A stretch of DNA of 64,000 bases from CAWDMN01 sp963803155 (lineage in GTDB: Bacteria > Acidobacteriota > Terriglobia > Versatilivoradales > Versatilivoraceae): NCBI GenBank assembly GCA_963803155.1, contig CAWDMN010000082.1, positions 1-64,000 on the forward strand, written 5' to 3'. The position numbers and the translations under genes were made by a program. The notes beneath the pieces were generated by a model that was not told where the DNA came from, ran no database searches, and saw nothing but the letters and a program-made list of their open reading frames with translations. Shown here one piece after another: positions 33,979 through 43,500 of this stretch. Every line of letters starts with the position of its first letter. Positions within the stretch are counted from its first letter, which is position 1.

Positions 33979-35199
33979 TCAAGGGTTTTTGGAAATGGAA
34001 AAAACATTGGCCAAGACCAATGCAACAGCTCCTAACAATGTCGGTGATTCCTTGATCGTTGAGGCCTTGATTTTCAATCCTTCCAAATAATAAGGGGGAA
34101 CCCGGCCCTGAACCGTTTTCAGGATGGTCTCTTCCATCAGATCCCAGGCCGTCGCTAATTCATCCCCAAGGATCACCATCTCCGGATTTAATCCCAAAAT
34201 AAGGTTGGTGATCCCCAACCCCAGATAACGGGCGGTACTATCCAACGCTTTCCGCGCGGCCTCTTCACCCTGGCGGGCGCGCTCGATGACATCAAGAATG
34301 GAGATCTTTTCGGGCTTTTGGAATGGGAGTTTAGAATTATCGAACGCGTGGATATACCGTTTGATTGTGGCTCGGTCGGAGGCATACATTTCCCAGCAAC
34401 CATAATTTCCGCACACGCACCGTTCTCCGTCCGGGAAGAGCGAAAAATGCCCAAACTCCGCCGCCCCATCGCGCGCGCCGTTAAAGATTTCTCCATTGAG
34501 AATAAGGCCGGTCCCCAAACCATCGTGAGTGGTAACATAGACGAGATTCCGCGATGCCCCGTTCCGGCTTTCGCCGAACCAAAGCTCGGCAAAAGCCGCC
34601 AGCTTGGCGTTGTTCTCGAAATAAATCGGTTCCTTTATATGCTTTCGAAGCTGTTCCCCGGCCGCGATGTTAAACCAGCCAAAGTTTTCCGCCGCAATGA
34701 TCTTTCCGCTGCTTTTTTCGATATAACCCGCCAGACCAATCCCTACGCCGGCGATGCTAACCCCCGTGCGGCGGGTGGATTGGGCGGCAAATTTGCTGAT
34801 TTTTTCCGACAGATGAGTGAAGAACTTGGGATCGTCCGTTTTAGTCTTGATGTGTTCCCGGCTGAGCAGCTTTCCATTCAAGTCCGCCACGGCCAGCGTG
34901 GTATCCTCCCGCCCGATGGCGACGCCCAACGCATGGAACTGCTCCTCGTTCAAATAGAGATTGGTGGGGCGTCGGCCTCCGCTGTAGTGGCCGGTTTCTC
35001 CCTCATAAATCCATTTCCGTTGCTGCAGGCGGTTGGTAATAATGGTGACCGTACTTCGCTGCAATTTGGTCTTTTTAGCAATCTCCGCCCGGGATATGGG
35101 TTGTTGTTCCCGAATCAAGTTGAGAATCAACTTCTGGTTAATCTCTTTGATCGTGTGCTTCCCCGCCCGTTCGGAATTGTTCAGATCGATCTTTCTCAT
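33979..35199 (-). CDS. ROK-family transcriptional regulator
   Basis: 406 residues: an N-terminal winged helix-turn-helix (about 15-75, ISRAEIAKKTKLQRSTVTIITNRLQ) followed by a sugar-kinase-like ROK domain. The zinc site GHFSLFPDGERCVCGNYGC (His251, Cys261, Cys263, Cys268) is complete. The kinase catalytic Asp is replaced: ENN (Asn197) instead of END. This fits a NagC/XylR-type repressor that binds sugar without phosphorylating it. GGAG precedes the ATG. The gene's own promoter carries the palindrome also found before the TonB receptor, so autorepression and control of the receptor are likely. Confidence 0.9.
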   Translation of the reverse strand: MRKIDLNNSERAGKHTIKEINQKLILNLIREQQPISRAEIAKKTKLQRSTVTIITNRLQQRKWIYEGETGHYSGGRRPTNLYLNEEQFHALGVAIGREDTTLAVADLNGKLLSREHIKTKTDDPKFFTHLSEKISKFAAQSTRRTGVSIAGVGIGLAGYIEKSSGKIIAAENFGWFNIAAGEQLRKHIKEPIYFENNAKLAAFAELWFGESRNGASRNLVYVTTHDGLGTGLILNGEIFNGARDGAAEFGHFSLFPDGERCVCGNYGCWEMYASDRATIKRYIHAFDNSKLPFQKPEKISILDVIERARQGEEAARKALDSTARYLGLGITNLILGLNPEMVILGDELATAWDLMEETILKTVQGRVPPYYLEGLKIKASTIKESPTLLGAVALVLANVFSISKNP

Positions 35200-35210
35200 C
35201 CAGACTCCTT

Positions 35211-35225
35211 ATTCATTCAATGAAT
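35211..35225. promoter_or_regulatory. Palindromic operator candidate of the ROK gene
   Basis: ATTCATTCAATGAAT, identical over all 15 bases to the site at 30162-30176. It covers the predicted transcription start of the ROK gene and abuts its -10 element, the expected position for an autorepressor. Confidence 0.72.
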
Positions 35226-35226
35226 T

Positions 35227-35253
35227 ATTATACTACTTCATCGCATTCGTCAA
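35227..35253 (-). promoter_or_regulatory. Promoter of the ROK gene
   Basis: On the minus strand TTGACG (35248-35253) and a perfect TATAAT (35227-35232) are 15 bases apart; an overlapping TAATAA gives the usual 17-base spacing. The operator candidate follows at once. Confidence 0.65.
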
Positions 35254-35564
35254 TCTCGTTTTATTCCCCCATCGGCGGAGCTGGCCAGATTGCGGAGGTT
35301 GTGCGGGAATTCGGCGGCAGGTTCTTGTGTGTGGCTTCGGTTGTATTGCGGAACAAATTTATCTGAAAGGGGGGCGAGTTTGGAGTCCAACCATTAGGTT
35401 GGAAACTGAATAGGCAGTAATTCGGATCCCAAACATCATCCATTTATTTGGCAAAATTTACATTGGACGTTCCGCCGTGCGGCAGACTTTCAGGCCCACC
35501 CGCAGGTCCTCATAAATCCCAGTAGATAGGTTTCTCATCGATGTCAAATTCCGACCCACTCCGC
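35254..35564. other. Gene-free stretch upstream of the ROK promoter
   Basis: I see no gene, RNA or clear repeat in this stretch between the ROK promoter and the dispersed repeats. Confidence 0.5.
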
Positions 35565-35892
35565 AGAAAATCAAATTTGGGCAAAGGTGGAGCGGGCACT
35601 CCGTGCACGCTGGCTCGGCAGGCGAGGCTGGCCAAGCGACGCGCGAAGGATCGCGCGTCCCACCTTGTTTTCATTTTCTTGTTGAGCCAGCCGCACTGGC
35701 ATGTGCAGCTCCCCGGAAAGTCCCTGCCGCGCGATGAATCATGTCAGGGCGCTTTCGCCGAAAGCTCCGTCCGCGTATAAATCCAAGGCGGACGAGCCGG
35801 TTCGTCCCTACCGCCAGGCAGCACGGCAGGCATCTCGCGCGTCCCTCCATTCGCCCATTTTCATTCGCTTCTTGTGCCAGGCGCGCTGGTAT
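35565..35892 (+). repeat. Dispersed repeat cluster, copies 5 and 6
   Basis: 35565-35702 is a full module nearly identical to 16761-16896, including the hairpin GACGCGCGA-AGGA-TCGCGCGTC (35638-35659) and the tail TTTTCATTTTCTTGTTGAG with CCAGCCGCACTGGCAT. 35858-35892 is another tail copy. Between them, 35748-35768 is a hairpin GCGCTTTC-GCC-GAAAGC also found inverted at 49023-49043. The cluster separates the ROK and MFS genes. Confidence 0.78.
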
Positions 35893-35937
35893 GAGCTGCT
35901 GCTAAGAATTTCCCGGCAACCTCTCATTCCGGTCATT

Positions 35938-37215
35938 CTAACTGGATTTTATACCGGCATTAGCACTCATTTCTTTGCGGGAGCGAATCGTCTCGTTTAC
36001 GATGATGGGACGAGCCCAGAAACCCACCGCCAAGATCCAGCCTATGGTCAGGTAGAGGAACATCATTCCATTCCGCAATCCGAACCAATCGCCCAGGCGT
36101 CCGATGATCAGCGGAACCGCGGCGCCTCCCACGATGCCGCTGCAAAGGATTCCGGAAAACGATCCATGATGTTCGGAAACCGAATTCAAGGCGAGCGAAA
36201 ACGTGATCGGCCACATGACTGAAATACAAAAGCCCAACAGCGGAAAGGCATAAAGGGAAATCTCAGCCGGGCCAAAAAGAGCCAGCGTGAGGCAAACCAG
36301 CGCGGAGGAAGCGAACCCCTTCAGGACATGCCGGCTGTCGAAGATTTTGAGCAGTCCCATCCCCAGCAGGCAGCCAATGGTCATCAACCCCCAGAACCAG
36401 GAAACAGCCGTGGCGCCCGTGGTCTGGGGATCATAATGATGATAAGCGGAAAGAAACTGGGAGATCCAATTGGCGATTCCCTGTTCGGATCCGACATAGG
36501 CAAAAATGCTGAAGAAGAAAAGCCACACCACTCGTCGGCTGAATAAAAGCCGATGCGTCGTCCAGGTTCCGACGATTTCCTCATCGGTTCTTTTGACCAC
36601 CGGAAAACGAAAGGCAAAAATTAACAGCACCATCAGCAAGGAAGTCACGGCAAACACCCAATACACCGACACCCAAGGGAGATTCGAAGGGACAAGCCTG
36701 GCCAGGATTCGCAAAAGGCCATTGGGTTCGACGGGGGGCTTGGTCAGGTTTTGCACCAAATAAGAATAGATTTGAGGGCTCAAAAAGGAGGCAGCCCCAA
36801 AAATCACCTGGGCGAAAGTGGAATTGAAGGCAAAATGCTCTTCTCCACCGGCGACGCGAAGAAGCGGATTGATCGCTACCTGAAGCATCGCCATGCCGGC
36901 TCCGATGACGAATAAGGAGGTGATCGCCACGCCATAAACCGGGAAGAGCGCGAAACCAAAGGCGCCAAGCGAAGCAATCAAAAAGGAAATCAACAATACA
37001 GGCTTCTCTTTGAACGCTTCAATCAGCATGCCCGCGGGGATGGACATGACTCCATAGGCGACAAAAAAGGCAAAAGGAAGAAAAGCGGCGGCGGTGAGGC
37101 TCAACCGATAGCTGTTAATGACCTCCGGGATGATCGGACCCAGAATATTGGTCAGCAGCGAGATCACAAAAAAAATCAGAAAGACCAGCCCCACCAGGAT
37201 TGGGCTACGTTGCAT
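35938..37215 (-). CDS. MFS sugar transporter, FucP-like
   Basis: 425 residues with about twelve transmembrane helices. The ATG at 37215 has GGAGG about seven bases upstream; a frame start nine codons earlier has none. The sequence resembles the fucose/glucose-galactose permease branch, with IPAGMLIEAFKEKPVLL as the helix 2-3 loop and GAGMAMLQVAINPLLRVAGGEEH matching the FucP-type helix 4 region where an N-P-L motif is typical. Proton-coupled monosaccharide uptake across the inner membrane is likely; the sugar is unknown. It lies between the ROK gene and the GH2 gene. Confidence 0.82.
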   Translation of the reverse strand: MQRSPILVGLVFLIFFVISLLTNILGPIIPEVINSYRLSLTAAAFLPFAFFVAYGVMSIPAGMLIEAFKEKPVLLISFLIASLGAFGFALFPVYGVAITSLFVIGAGMAMLQVAINPLLRVAGGEEHFAFNSTFAQVIFGAASFLSPQIYSYLVQNLTKPPVEPNGLLRILARLVPSNLPWVSVYWVFAVTSLLMVLLIFAFRFPVVKRTDEEIVGTWTTHRLLFSRRVVWLFFFSIFAYVGSEQGIANWISQFLSAYHHYDPQTTGATAVSWFWGLMTIGCLLGMGLLKIFDSRHVLKGFASSALVCLTLALFGPAEISLYAFPLLGFCISVMWPITFSLALNSVSEHHGSFSGILCSGIVGGAAVPLIIGRLGDWFGLRNGMMFLYLTIGWILAVGFWARPIIVNETIRSRKEMSANAGIKSS

Positions 37216-37462
37216 GAGAAAACCTCCGGTTATTTGTGACAAGTTGAGGCAGCCAAGGAGCTTTCAGCGATCAGCCGTCAGCTTTTTTAGCATACAAGTT
37301 TAGGTCTTTTTCTTCGAAGCTCGTTGGAAAAAATCTCCCCACTCTCAGTTATGTTATCGTCGAGCCCTAAAGCCAATTCAACCGACTATCACGTCCAGTT
37401 GCTAACGCCTGATAACTAATGGCCAATCGCTCCCGAGCCACTCGTCACTTGTTACTTATTCC

Positions 37463-40099
37463 CTACTTCCACGTCTGCACCTCCACCATCGGCTTCTTTC
37501 CCTCCAGATCCTTGATCCGGCAGGAGGCCTGAATCTGGCGCTCTTCACCCGGCAGGAGAGAAATATAATTGTCTTCCCAAAGCACGGGAAGAACTTCCTC
37601 GCCATCCGCTCCCCTTTTGAGTTTCAGCCGGAGGAGGAAGGCCAGATGCGCGGAATCGTTCTTCAACGTCACCGTGGCTATCTGCTTTTCGCCGCGGACA
37701 GAGAAATTGCTGTTCATTTTTACTGAAGGTTGCGGAAGGAATTGAAGCGCCGTGAAATCCGCAAAGGCGGATTGGGGGGTGTAGTACCAGGTGGATTTTG
37801 CATCGGCCAGCACATCCCGCTGCGTGGAAAGCCAGTAGAAATTGCGGCTGACGACCTTGCCCGCCTTGTCCTCCAACTGCAGCTTCAGGAAATAGGTGGT
37901 GGAAAGATCCGGAATTTCGGGGAGCAGGAGTACTCTTTGCGTGCCATCGGGAATGGAACTCAAAGATTCAATCCTGGAAAATTTCTCCTTCAGGTCCAGA
38001 TTATATATTTGGACCTTGGCCTTCAGCCCGGCGAAAGTTTCCAGAGTAGAGTTCACAACCACAACGGACCGGTCGTCGAAGGAATACTGGATGTGGAGCG
38101 GCTCACAAGCTTTTTTGGCGCCAAAGTAAGAGCCCCCCGGACGCAGATAGTAATCATAGAGATGCCAAATCATGGAAGGCCAGGCGTTGTTGAGCATCCA
38201 CTGAATGACTCCAGTGGCATTGGGTTTGTTCCGGCCGAAGGCTTCAAACATGGCCCGATGCGAATCATAAGCCAATGCCTGAGCTTTCATCGCATAATCT
38301 TCCACACCCTTGGCTGTTCCATACTCGCGATTGAGCGCCGTGCTGAAAATATTGAGATCCTTGAATGGTCCGCCACCCGAATGAAAACTCCAATACTCAT
38401 TGATGGGCCAAAGCTTGTCGGCGGGCAACATGCGCTTCAAGCTCTCGATCGGCGGCACGGCAGGCCCTGGGCCGGTCTCCGTATTGAAGCCGAAAGCTCC
38501 GCCTTTAGTGGTGTCTACGTACCAGTAAATCGGCGGGACATAATCATAGGGGCCATTCATCTTGACTCCGCTGGCGCCGCTGAATTCAGCCTTTTTACCG
38601 GTAGCCGAGGAAACGAAGGGATTCGGCCAGGCAAGGTCGTGTAATATTTGGATGTACATCTGTTCGACCTTGGAGGGGGGGGGATTGTCGCTGCCGTTCA
38701 TCCAAGCCAACAGGCTGGCATGACGCCGCAGGCGATGAATTTGATCTTTGAGAGACTCCGCGGAAACAGTGAAATCTTCCTCCTTCCAATTCTTCCATCT
38801 TTCCCAATGATCGCAGCAGCACCAGCCGGCCAACACCAAAATTCCCTGCTCATCGCAGGAACTGAGGAAATGCTCGTCCTCCAACTTGCCTTCAAGCCGG
38901 ATGGTGTTGAGGTTCATGTCTTTCACATAGCGGATTTCATCCTCCTGCCGCTCGGGAGTGGAGCGGAGAAGCATTTCCGGAGTGTAGCCCGCCCCCCGGA
39001 TCAAAACATTTTTGCCATTGACTTTAAAGCCTAGATGCCCGCCGGGATTGAATTCCGCGGTGATCTGTCGAATGCCAAAGCGGATGGATTGACGGTCCGA
39101 GATTCGGCCATCGACAACAAACTCGAGTTTAAGATCGTAAAGATTCGGAGCGCCCATATGAACCGGCCACCAGAGGCGCGGCTGATTCAATACCAGTTGG
39201 GCGTATTGATCCGGGCGGAATTGGACTGTCTTCTTTTCTGCCGCCGCCAACGTCACAATCTGCTCAAAGAGAATGGAGCCAATGGAGCCTCGAAGAGTCC
39301 CTTTCACCTCATGAGAGGAAGAATTGAAGAGGTCGGCAAACACCGTCAATCGGGCTTTTTCCAAAGAGGGGAGATCCAATTGGGTATCTACAAAGGGATG
39401 GCGCAGACTGACTGGTCCGCTAGTGGTCAGGTAGACATCCCGCCAAATTCCCATCATTTTGTCGGGAGGCGCAGGATTCCAATCGACAAACGTGATAGCC
39501 AAATCGTTCGATTCAGGAGCGAATGTTTCCACGGCCAGGAAATTAGCCTGGCCTGGGCGGATCAACTCCGCGACATCAAACTCAAAAATCCGCCATGCTC
39601 CGGCCATCTTTTTCGAATCGGCTATCTGCTTCCCGTTCAACCAGACATTCGAGCGAAAGTTGATCCCGTCAAAATGCAGCCAGCAGCGCTCGCCCGCAGT
39701 CAAAGCCGGCCCTTTGAATTCCGTCCGGTACCACCAAGACGCGCGGAAAGGATTGTTCGCAGACATGGCCTGGCCAGAAAAATTTGTCCCAATTTTATAA
39801 TCCATGCCAGGATAAGATCTCAGGTTCATTCCAAAATGCGGATCTGGATAAACCTGATTAGCCACCAATCCCGCCATCACCGTGGAGGGCAGAGTGACGG
39901 GATACCAGCCTTCTGGTTTGAATTGCGAGGAGGAAAGCAGCTCGCCGGTTTCTTTCACCTTTTGGGAGGATTGCAGTTGCCATCCCTGGTTCAAGAGGAT
40001 GGTTCCAGTAGGAATCACTGGGGCACTCCGACCTAAACTCATGTTGGCCCAAAAAAGGATCCCGGCAAAAGCCATAAAATTCAAAAAAGTCCGTCTCAT
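37463..40099 (-). CDS. Exported GH2 exo-β-D-glucosaminidase-like enzyme
   Basis: 878 residues from the ATG at 40099, with GGAGGAG eight bases upstream and a signal peptide (FMAFAGILFWANMSLG). The GH2 layout is visible: sugar-binding jelly roll (about 30-190), immunoglobulin-like domain (about 200-310), TIM barrel (about 320-600) and C-terminal β-domains. The acid/base is WMNGSDNPPP (Asp471) rather than the usual Asn-Glu, and the nucleophile is FNTETGPG (Glu541). An Asp acid/base is the hallmark of the CsxA exo-β-D-glucosaminidase branch, so chito-oligosaccharides or related amino-sugar glycans are the likely substrate. A possible TATAAT lies at 40181-40186. Confidence 0.85.
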   Translation of the reverse strand: MRRTFLNFMAFAGILFWANMSLGRSAPVIPTGTILLNQGWQLQSSQKVKETGELLSSSQFKPEGWYPVTLPSTVMAGLVANQVYPDPHFGMNLRSYPGMDYKIGTNFSGQAMSANNPFRASWWYRTEFKGPALTAGERCWLHFDGINFRSNVWLNGKQIADSKKMAGAWRIFEFDVAELIRPGQANFLAVETFAPESNDLAITFVDWNPAPPDKMMGIWRDVYLTTSGPVSLRHPFVDTQLDLPSLEKARLTVFADLFNSSSHEVKGTLRGSIGSILFEQIVTLAAAEKKTVQFRPDQYAQLVLNQPRLWWPVHMGAPNLYDLKLEFVVDGRISDRQSIRFGIRQITAEFNPGGHLGFKVNGKNVLIRGAGYTPEMLLRSTPERQEDEIRYVKDMNLNTIRLEGKLEDEHFLSSCDEQGILVLAGWCCCDHWERWKNWKEEDFTVSAESLKDQIHRLRRHASLLAWMNGSDNPPPSKVEQMYIQILHDLAWPNPFVSSATGKKAEFSGASGVKMNGPYDYVPPIYWYVDTTKGGAFGFNTETGPGPAVPPIESLKRMLPADKLWPINEYWSFHSGGGPFKDLNIFSTALNREYGTAKGVEDYAMKAQALAYDSHRAMFEAFGRNKPNATGVIQWMLNNAWPSMIWHLYDYYLRPGGSYFGAKKACEPLHIQYSFDDRSVVVVNSTLETFAGLKAKVQIYNLDLKEKFSRIESLSSIPDGTQRVLLLPEIPDLSTTYFLKLQLEDKAGKVVSRNFYWLSTQRDVLADAKSTWYYTPQSAFADFTALQFLPQPSVKMNSNFSVRGEKQIATVTLKNDSAHLAFLLRLKLKRGADGEEVLPVLWEDNYISLLPGEERQIQASCRIKDLEGKKPMVEVQTWK

Positions 40100-40526
40100 G
40101 GCAATTATCTCCTCCCATTGCGAATTTGGCAGCTTGGCCACTGAGAAAAGCTCGATGGCTGCATTTAAGATCGTAGGCGGATTATAACCCCATTGATTCT
40201 GGATTGCATTATTAACTACAGGTTAGAGGGAGTGTTCGCATGGGATCTCTTTTAGGGCGGAACTGGTCTCACATCCTAAAGGCAAAAATGCGTCCCCTTG
40301 ATTTTGAAAAAAGTTCTTTCAAAAACTAATTTCCCGGTCTCAATTCCATTATCGGATAATGGCTTGATAGGCGGCCATTCAATAAATCGGAAAAAGCAAT
40401 CAATAATTCAAACCGATTCATGAAACAACAGTACCGCTATGGTTTAAACCTTTTCCACCACTAGCCGATAAATGTCCTGAGTGTCTTATTATCATTGTTT
40501 ACAGCAAGGAAGGAGGCTTTACTCAA
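40100..40526. other. Divergent intergenic region between GH2 and sensor kinase genes
   Basis: 427 bp. On the minus strand TATAAT at 40181-40186 is a probable -10 for the GH2 gene, with a poor -35. A 10-bp perfect palindrome GGTTTAAACC lies at 40441-40450. AGGAGG at 40511-40516 is the ribosome binding site of the sensor kinase gene. Confidence 0.5.
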
Positions 40527-43500
40527 TTGCAGGTACTAACAATGGTCAATGGCTCAAGGCCTCCTTTAATATATGGATTCTCTGTGCTTCTCCTCAGAAC
40601 GAGCATTTTCCGATCGATTCGGTTTCCATGGCCGGTTTTTCTAACAGCATTTTTTTATTGTCTTGTTTCTTACCCCGCCTGGCCGATCACTCCTTTTGAG
40701 CCCAAGGGGAAATACATCCATGATTCTTGGACTACCGATAAGGGGCTCCCTCAAAATTCCACCCAGGTGATTGAACAGACTCCGGACGGATATCTATGGA
40801 TTGGCACTCAACAAGGATTGGTCCGATTCGACGGGCTGAAGTTCCAAGTTTTTTCACCAGGCAGCCGGCCTGCCCTGGATATCACATTCGTTTCCGCTCT
40901 AAAAGTCACTCATAAGGGCGATCTTTGGGTCGGAGGGTACGATGGCCGATTGGCCAGGATTCGAGGCGAGACGATTCAAATGTTTTCTTCGCCGCCGAAA
41001 CTCTTTGGAAACACGATCAATTGTTTTTTTGAAGATTCCCAACAAAAACTTTGGTTAGCCAGTAATGGAGGAGGCCTATATTTAATTGATGGCGACACGG
41101 TGCGCTCGGTGCTCATCCCGGGCATTCCCTCGTTGCAGAACGTTACCACTCTCTGTGGGGACGGATCTGGAGGGATGTGGGTCGGCACTACGCTCGGTTT
41201 GTTCCACTGGAAAGAAGAAAAAATTATTCCTCTCATCTTCCCTCATGGCCATTCTTCCTGCCGAATCCGGCATATCATGCTCAGCAAAACAGGGATTCTT
41301 TGGATTAATACATCGGCTGGAATATATCAACTGCAAAAGGGGCGTCTCTCGAATTGGACTCAAAAGCTGAATATTGATACCAAAAGAGAAGAGGTTCACA
41401 TCATTAAAGAGGACAGCGCGGGTTTTCTTTGGATCAACACCACCCGCCGTTTGATCCGCTATCATAACGAAATCCTGCAATCCCTCCCCTCCACGGATCG
41501 TCCCAGTCAAAACGTTCTTTCCTATATGTTGGAAGACCGCGAAGGAAGTCTTTGGGTTGGAACCAATGGCTACGGTTTACATCGATTCCGAAATGCCAAA
41601 ATCGTCGGTTATGTGGGGGAAAAATATCTTTCCCCTCAAATCGTTAATTCAGTTTTTGAGGACAGCAAGGGAAGACTCTGGCTGGGATTCGACCAAGGGG
41701 GAATCGCCATTTGTTCCAAGGACAATATTCAATATCTTCGGAGAAAAGATGGTTTGGGTTCAGATGGCGTTTACTCCATTTGCGAGGACTCCGGGGGGAT
41801 TTATTGGATTGGTACGGACAAAGCCGGTCTCATTCGTTACCAAAACGGCAAATTCCGGAGTTTCACCACTTCGGACGGATTGGCCGATAACCTAGTCCGG
41901 GGCATCCTTCCTGCAAAGGACGGAAGCCTCTGGGTAGGTTCCAACTCAGGAGTCACACAAATCAAAAACGGCCGATTCACAGTTTGGGATACCAGCAAAG
42001 GCCTCTCCAATAACAAAGTGTACTGTCTTGTCGAAGCGCCGGATGGAGCCCTCTGGATGGGCACCAATGCCGGATTGAGCTGGTGGAAAAATGGCCACTT
42101 CAGAGTGTACACCACCAAAGAGGGCCTTTCAAATTCCACTATCTTGGCGCTCCACTTGGATCGCGAAGGGACCCTCTGGATTGGGACCGACGGGGGAGGT
42201 TTGAACCGATTTCGCGACGGTAAATTTTCCGCTATCCGCACGCCCGACGGACTTGGGGACGATTTGAGCTACGCCATTCTTGAAGATGATAGGAACCAAC
42301 TTTGGTTTAGCTGCAATCGCGGAGTTTTTCGGGTGAGCAAGCAAGAACTTAATGATGTCGCGGAAGGCCGAATTGCGTCCGTGCATTCGTATCAATATGG
42401 AACCGCGGATGGGATGTTGAGCGGCGAGTGCAATGGAAGCCTGCAGCCTTCCGCCTGGAAGACACACGATGGCAAGCTGATTTTTGCCACGGTTCGAGGG
42501 GCGGTCATTCTTGATCCCTTCAGCACTGCCACCAGTAGGGTGATTCCTCCGGTGATCATCGAATCTATCCGCCATGACCACTCATTGCATTCGGTTGTTT
42601 CCTCGTTGGACCTTCCTCCAGGCAGAGGTGATCTGGAAATTTTATATACGGCTCTCTCCTTTATTGATAGTGAGAACATTCAGTTCAAATACCAATTGGA
42701 GGGGCACGATCCAAATTGGATCGACGCGGGCCTTCGACGCACTGCCTTTTATACAAACCTCTCTCCCGGAGACTATCAGTTTCGGGTTAAGGCGCGCAAT
42801 CATGATGGTATTTGGAATGAACAGGGAGCAATCTTGAGATTGCGGCTGCGGCCGCATTTTTATCAAACATCCTGGTTCTTCCTGATTGGCGGCGGAAGCT
42901 TGTTTTTAATTGGGACTACTTCGTACAAATGGCGGATTCGAGGTATTAAAAGAAGGGCACTGGAGTTGCAGAAAAAAGTGGACGAACGAACGGCTGAACT
43001 GCAAGGAGAAATCGTCCAACGGAAACGATCGGAGGAGGAACTCCAGAAGGCCAAACAAGAAGCAGATGCCGCTAATGAATTGAAAAGCCAGTTTCTGGCA
43101 AATATGAGTCATGAAATTCGAACCCCCATGAACGGGATTGTCGGCATGACCGAACTTGCCTTGGAAACTTCACTCAGCCCGGAACAACGCGAGTATCTGG
43201 AGACCGTCAAATTATCCGCCCAGTCCTTGCTCGCCTTGATCAATGATATTCTCGATTTTTCCAAGATCGAAGCTGGACATATGGAATTACATCGGGAACC
43301 TATTCAATTGCGGGAGACGCTGGGTGAGATTATTAAACCCCTGGCAATGCGAGCCCATCAAAAGGGAGTGGACTTGATCTACCTGATTTCTCCCGACGTT
43401 CCCGACCACGTTATTGCCGACGCTTTACGGTTGAATCAGGTCCTGCTGAATTTGATCAGTAATGCCATTAAATTCACCGCCCATGGAGAGATTACTCTTG

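Noticed and set aside
39035..40036. 333-codon frame antisense to the GH2 gene
   Set aside because: It is a shadow; the GH2 enzyme is clearly real.
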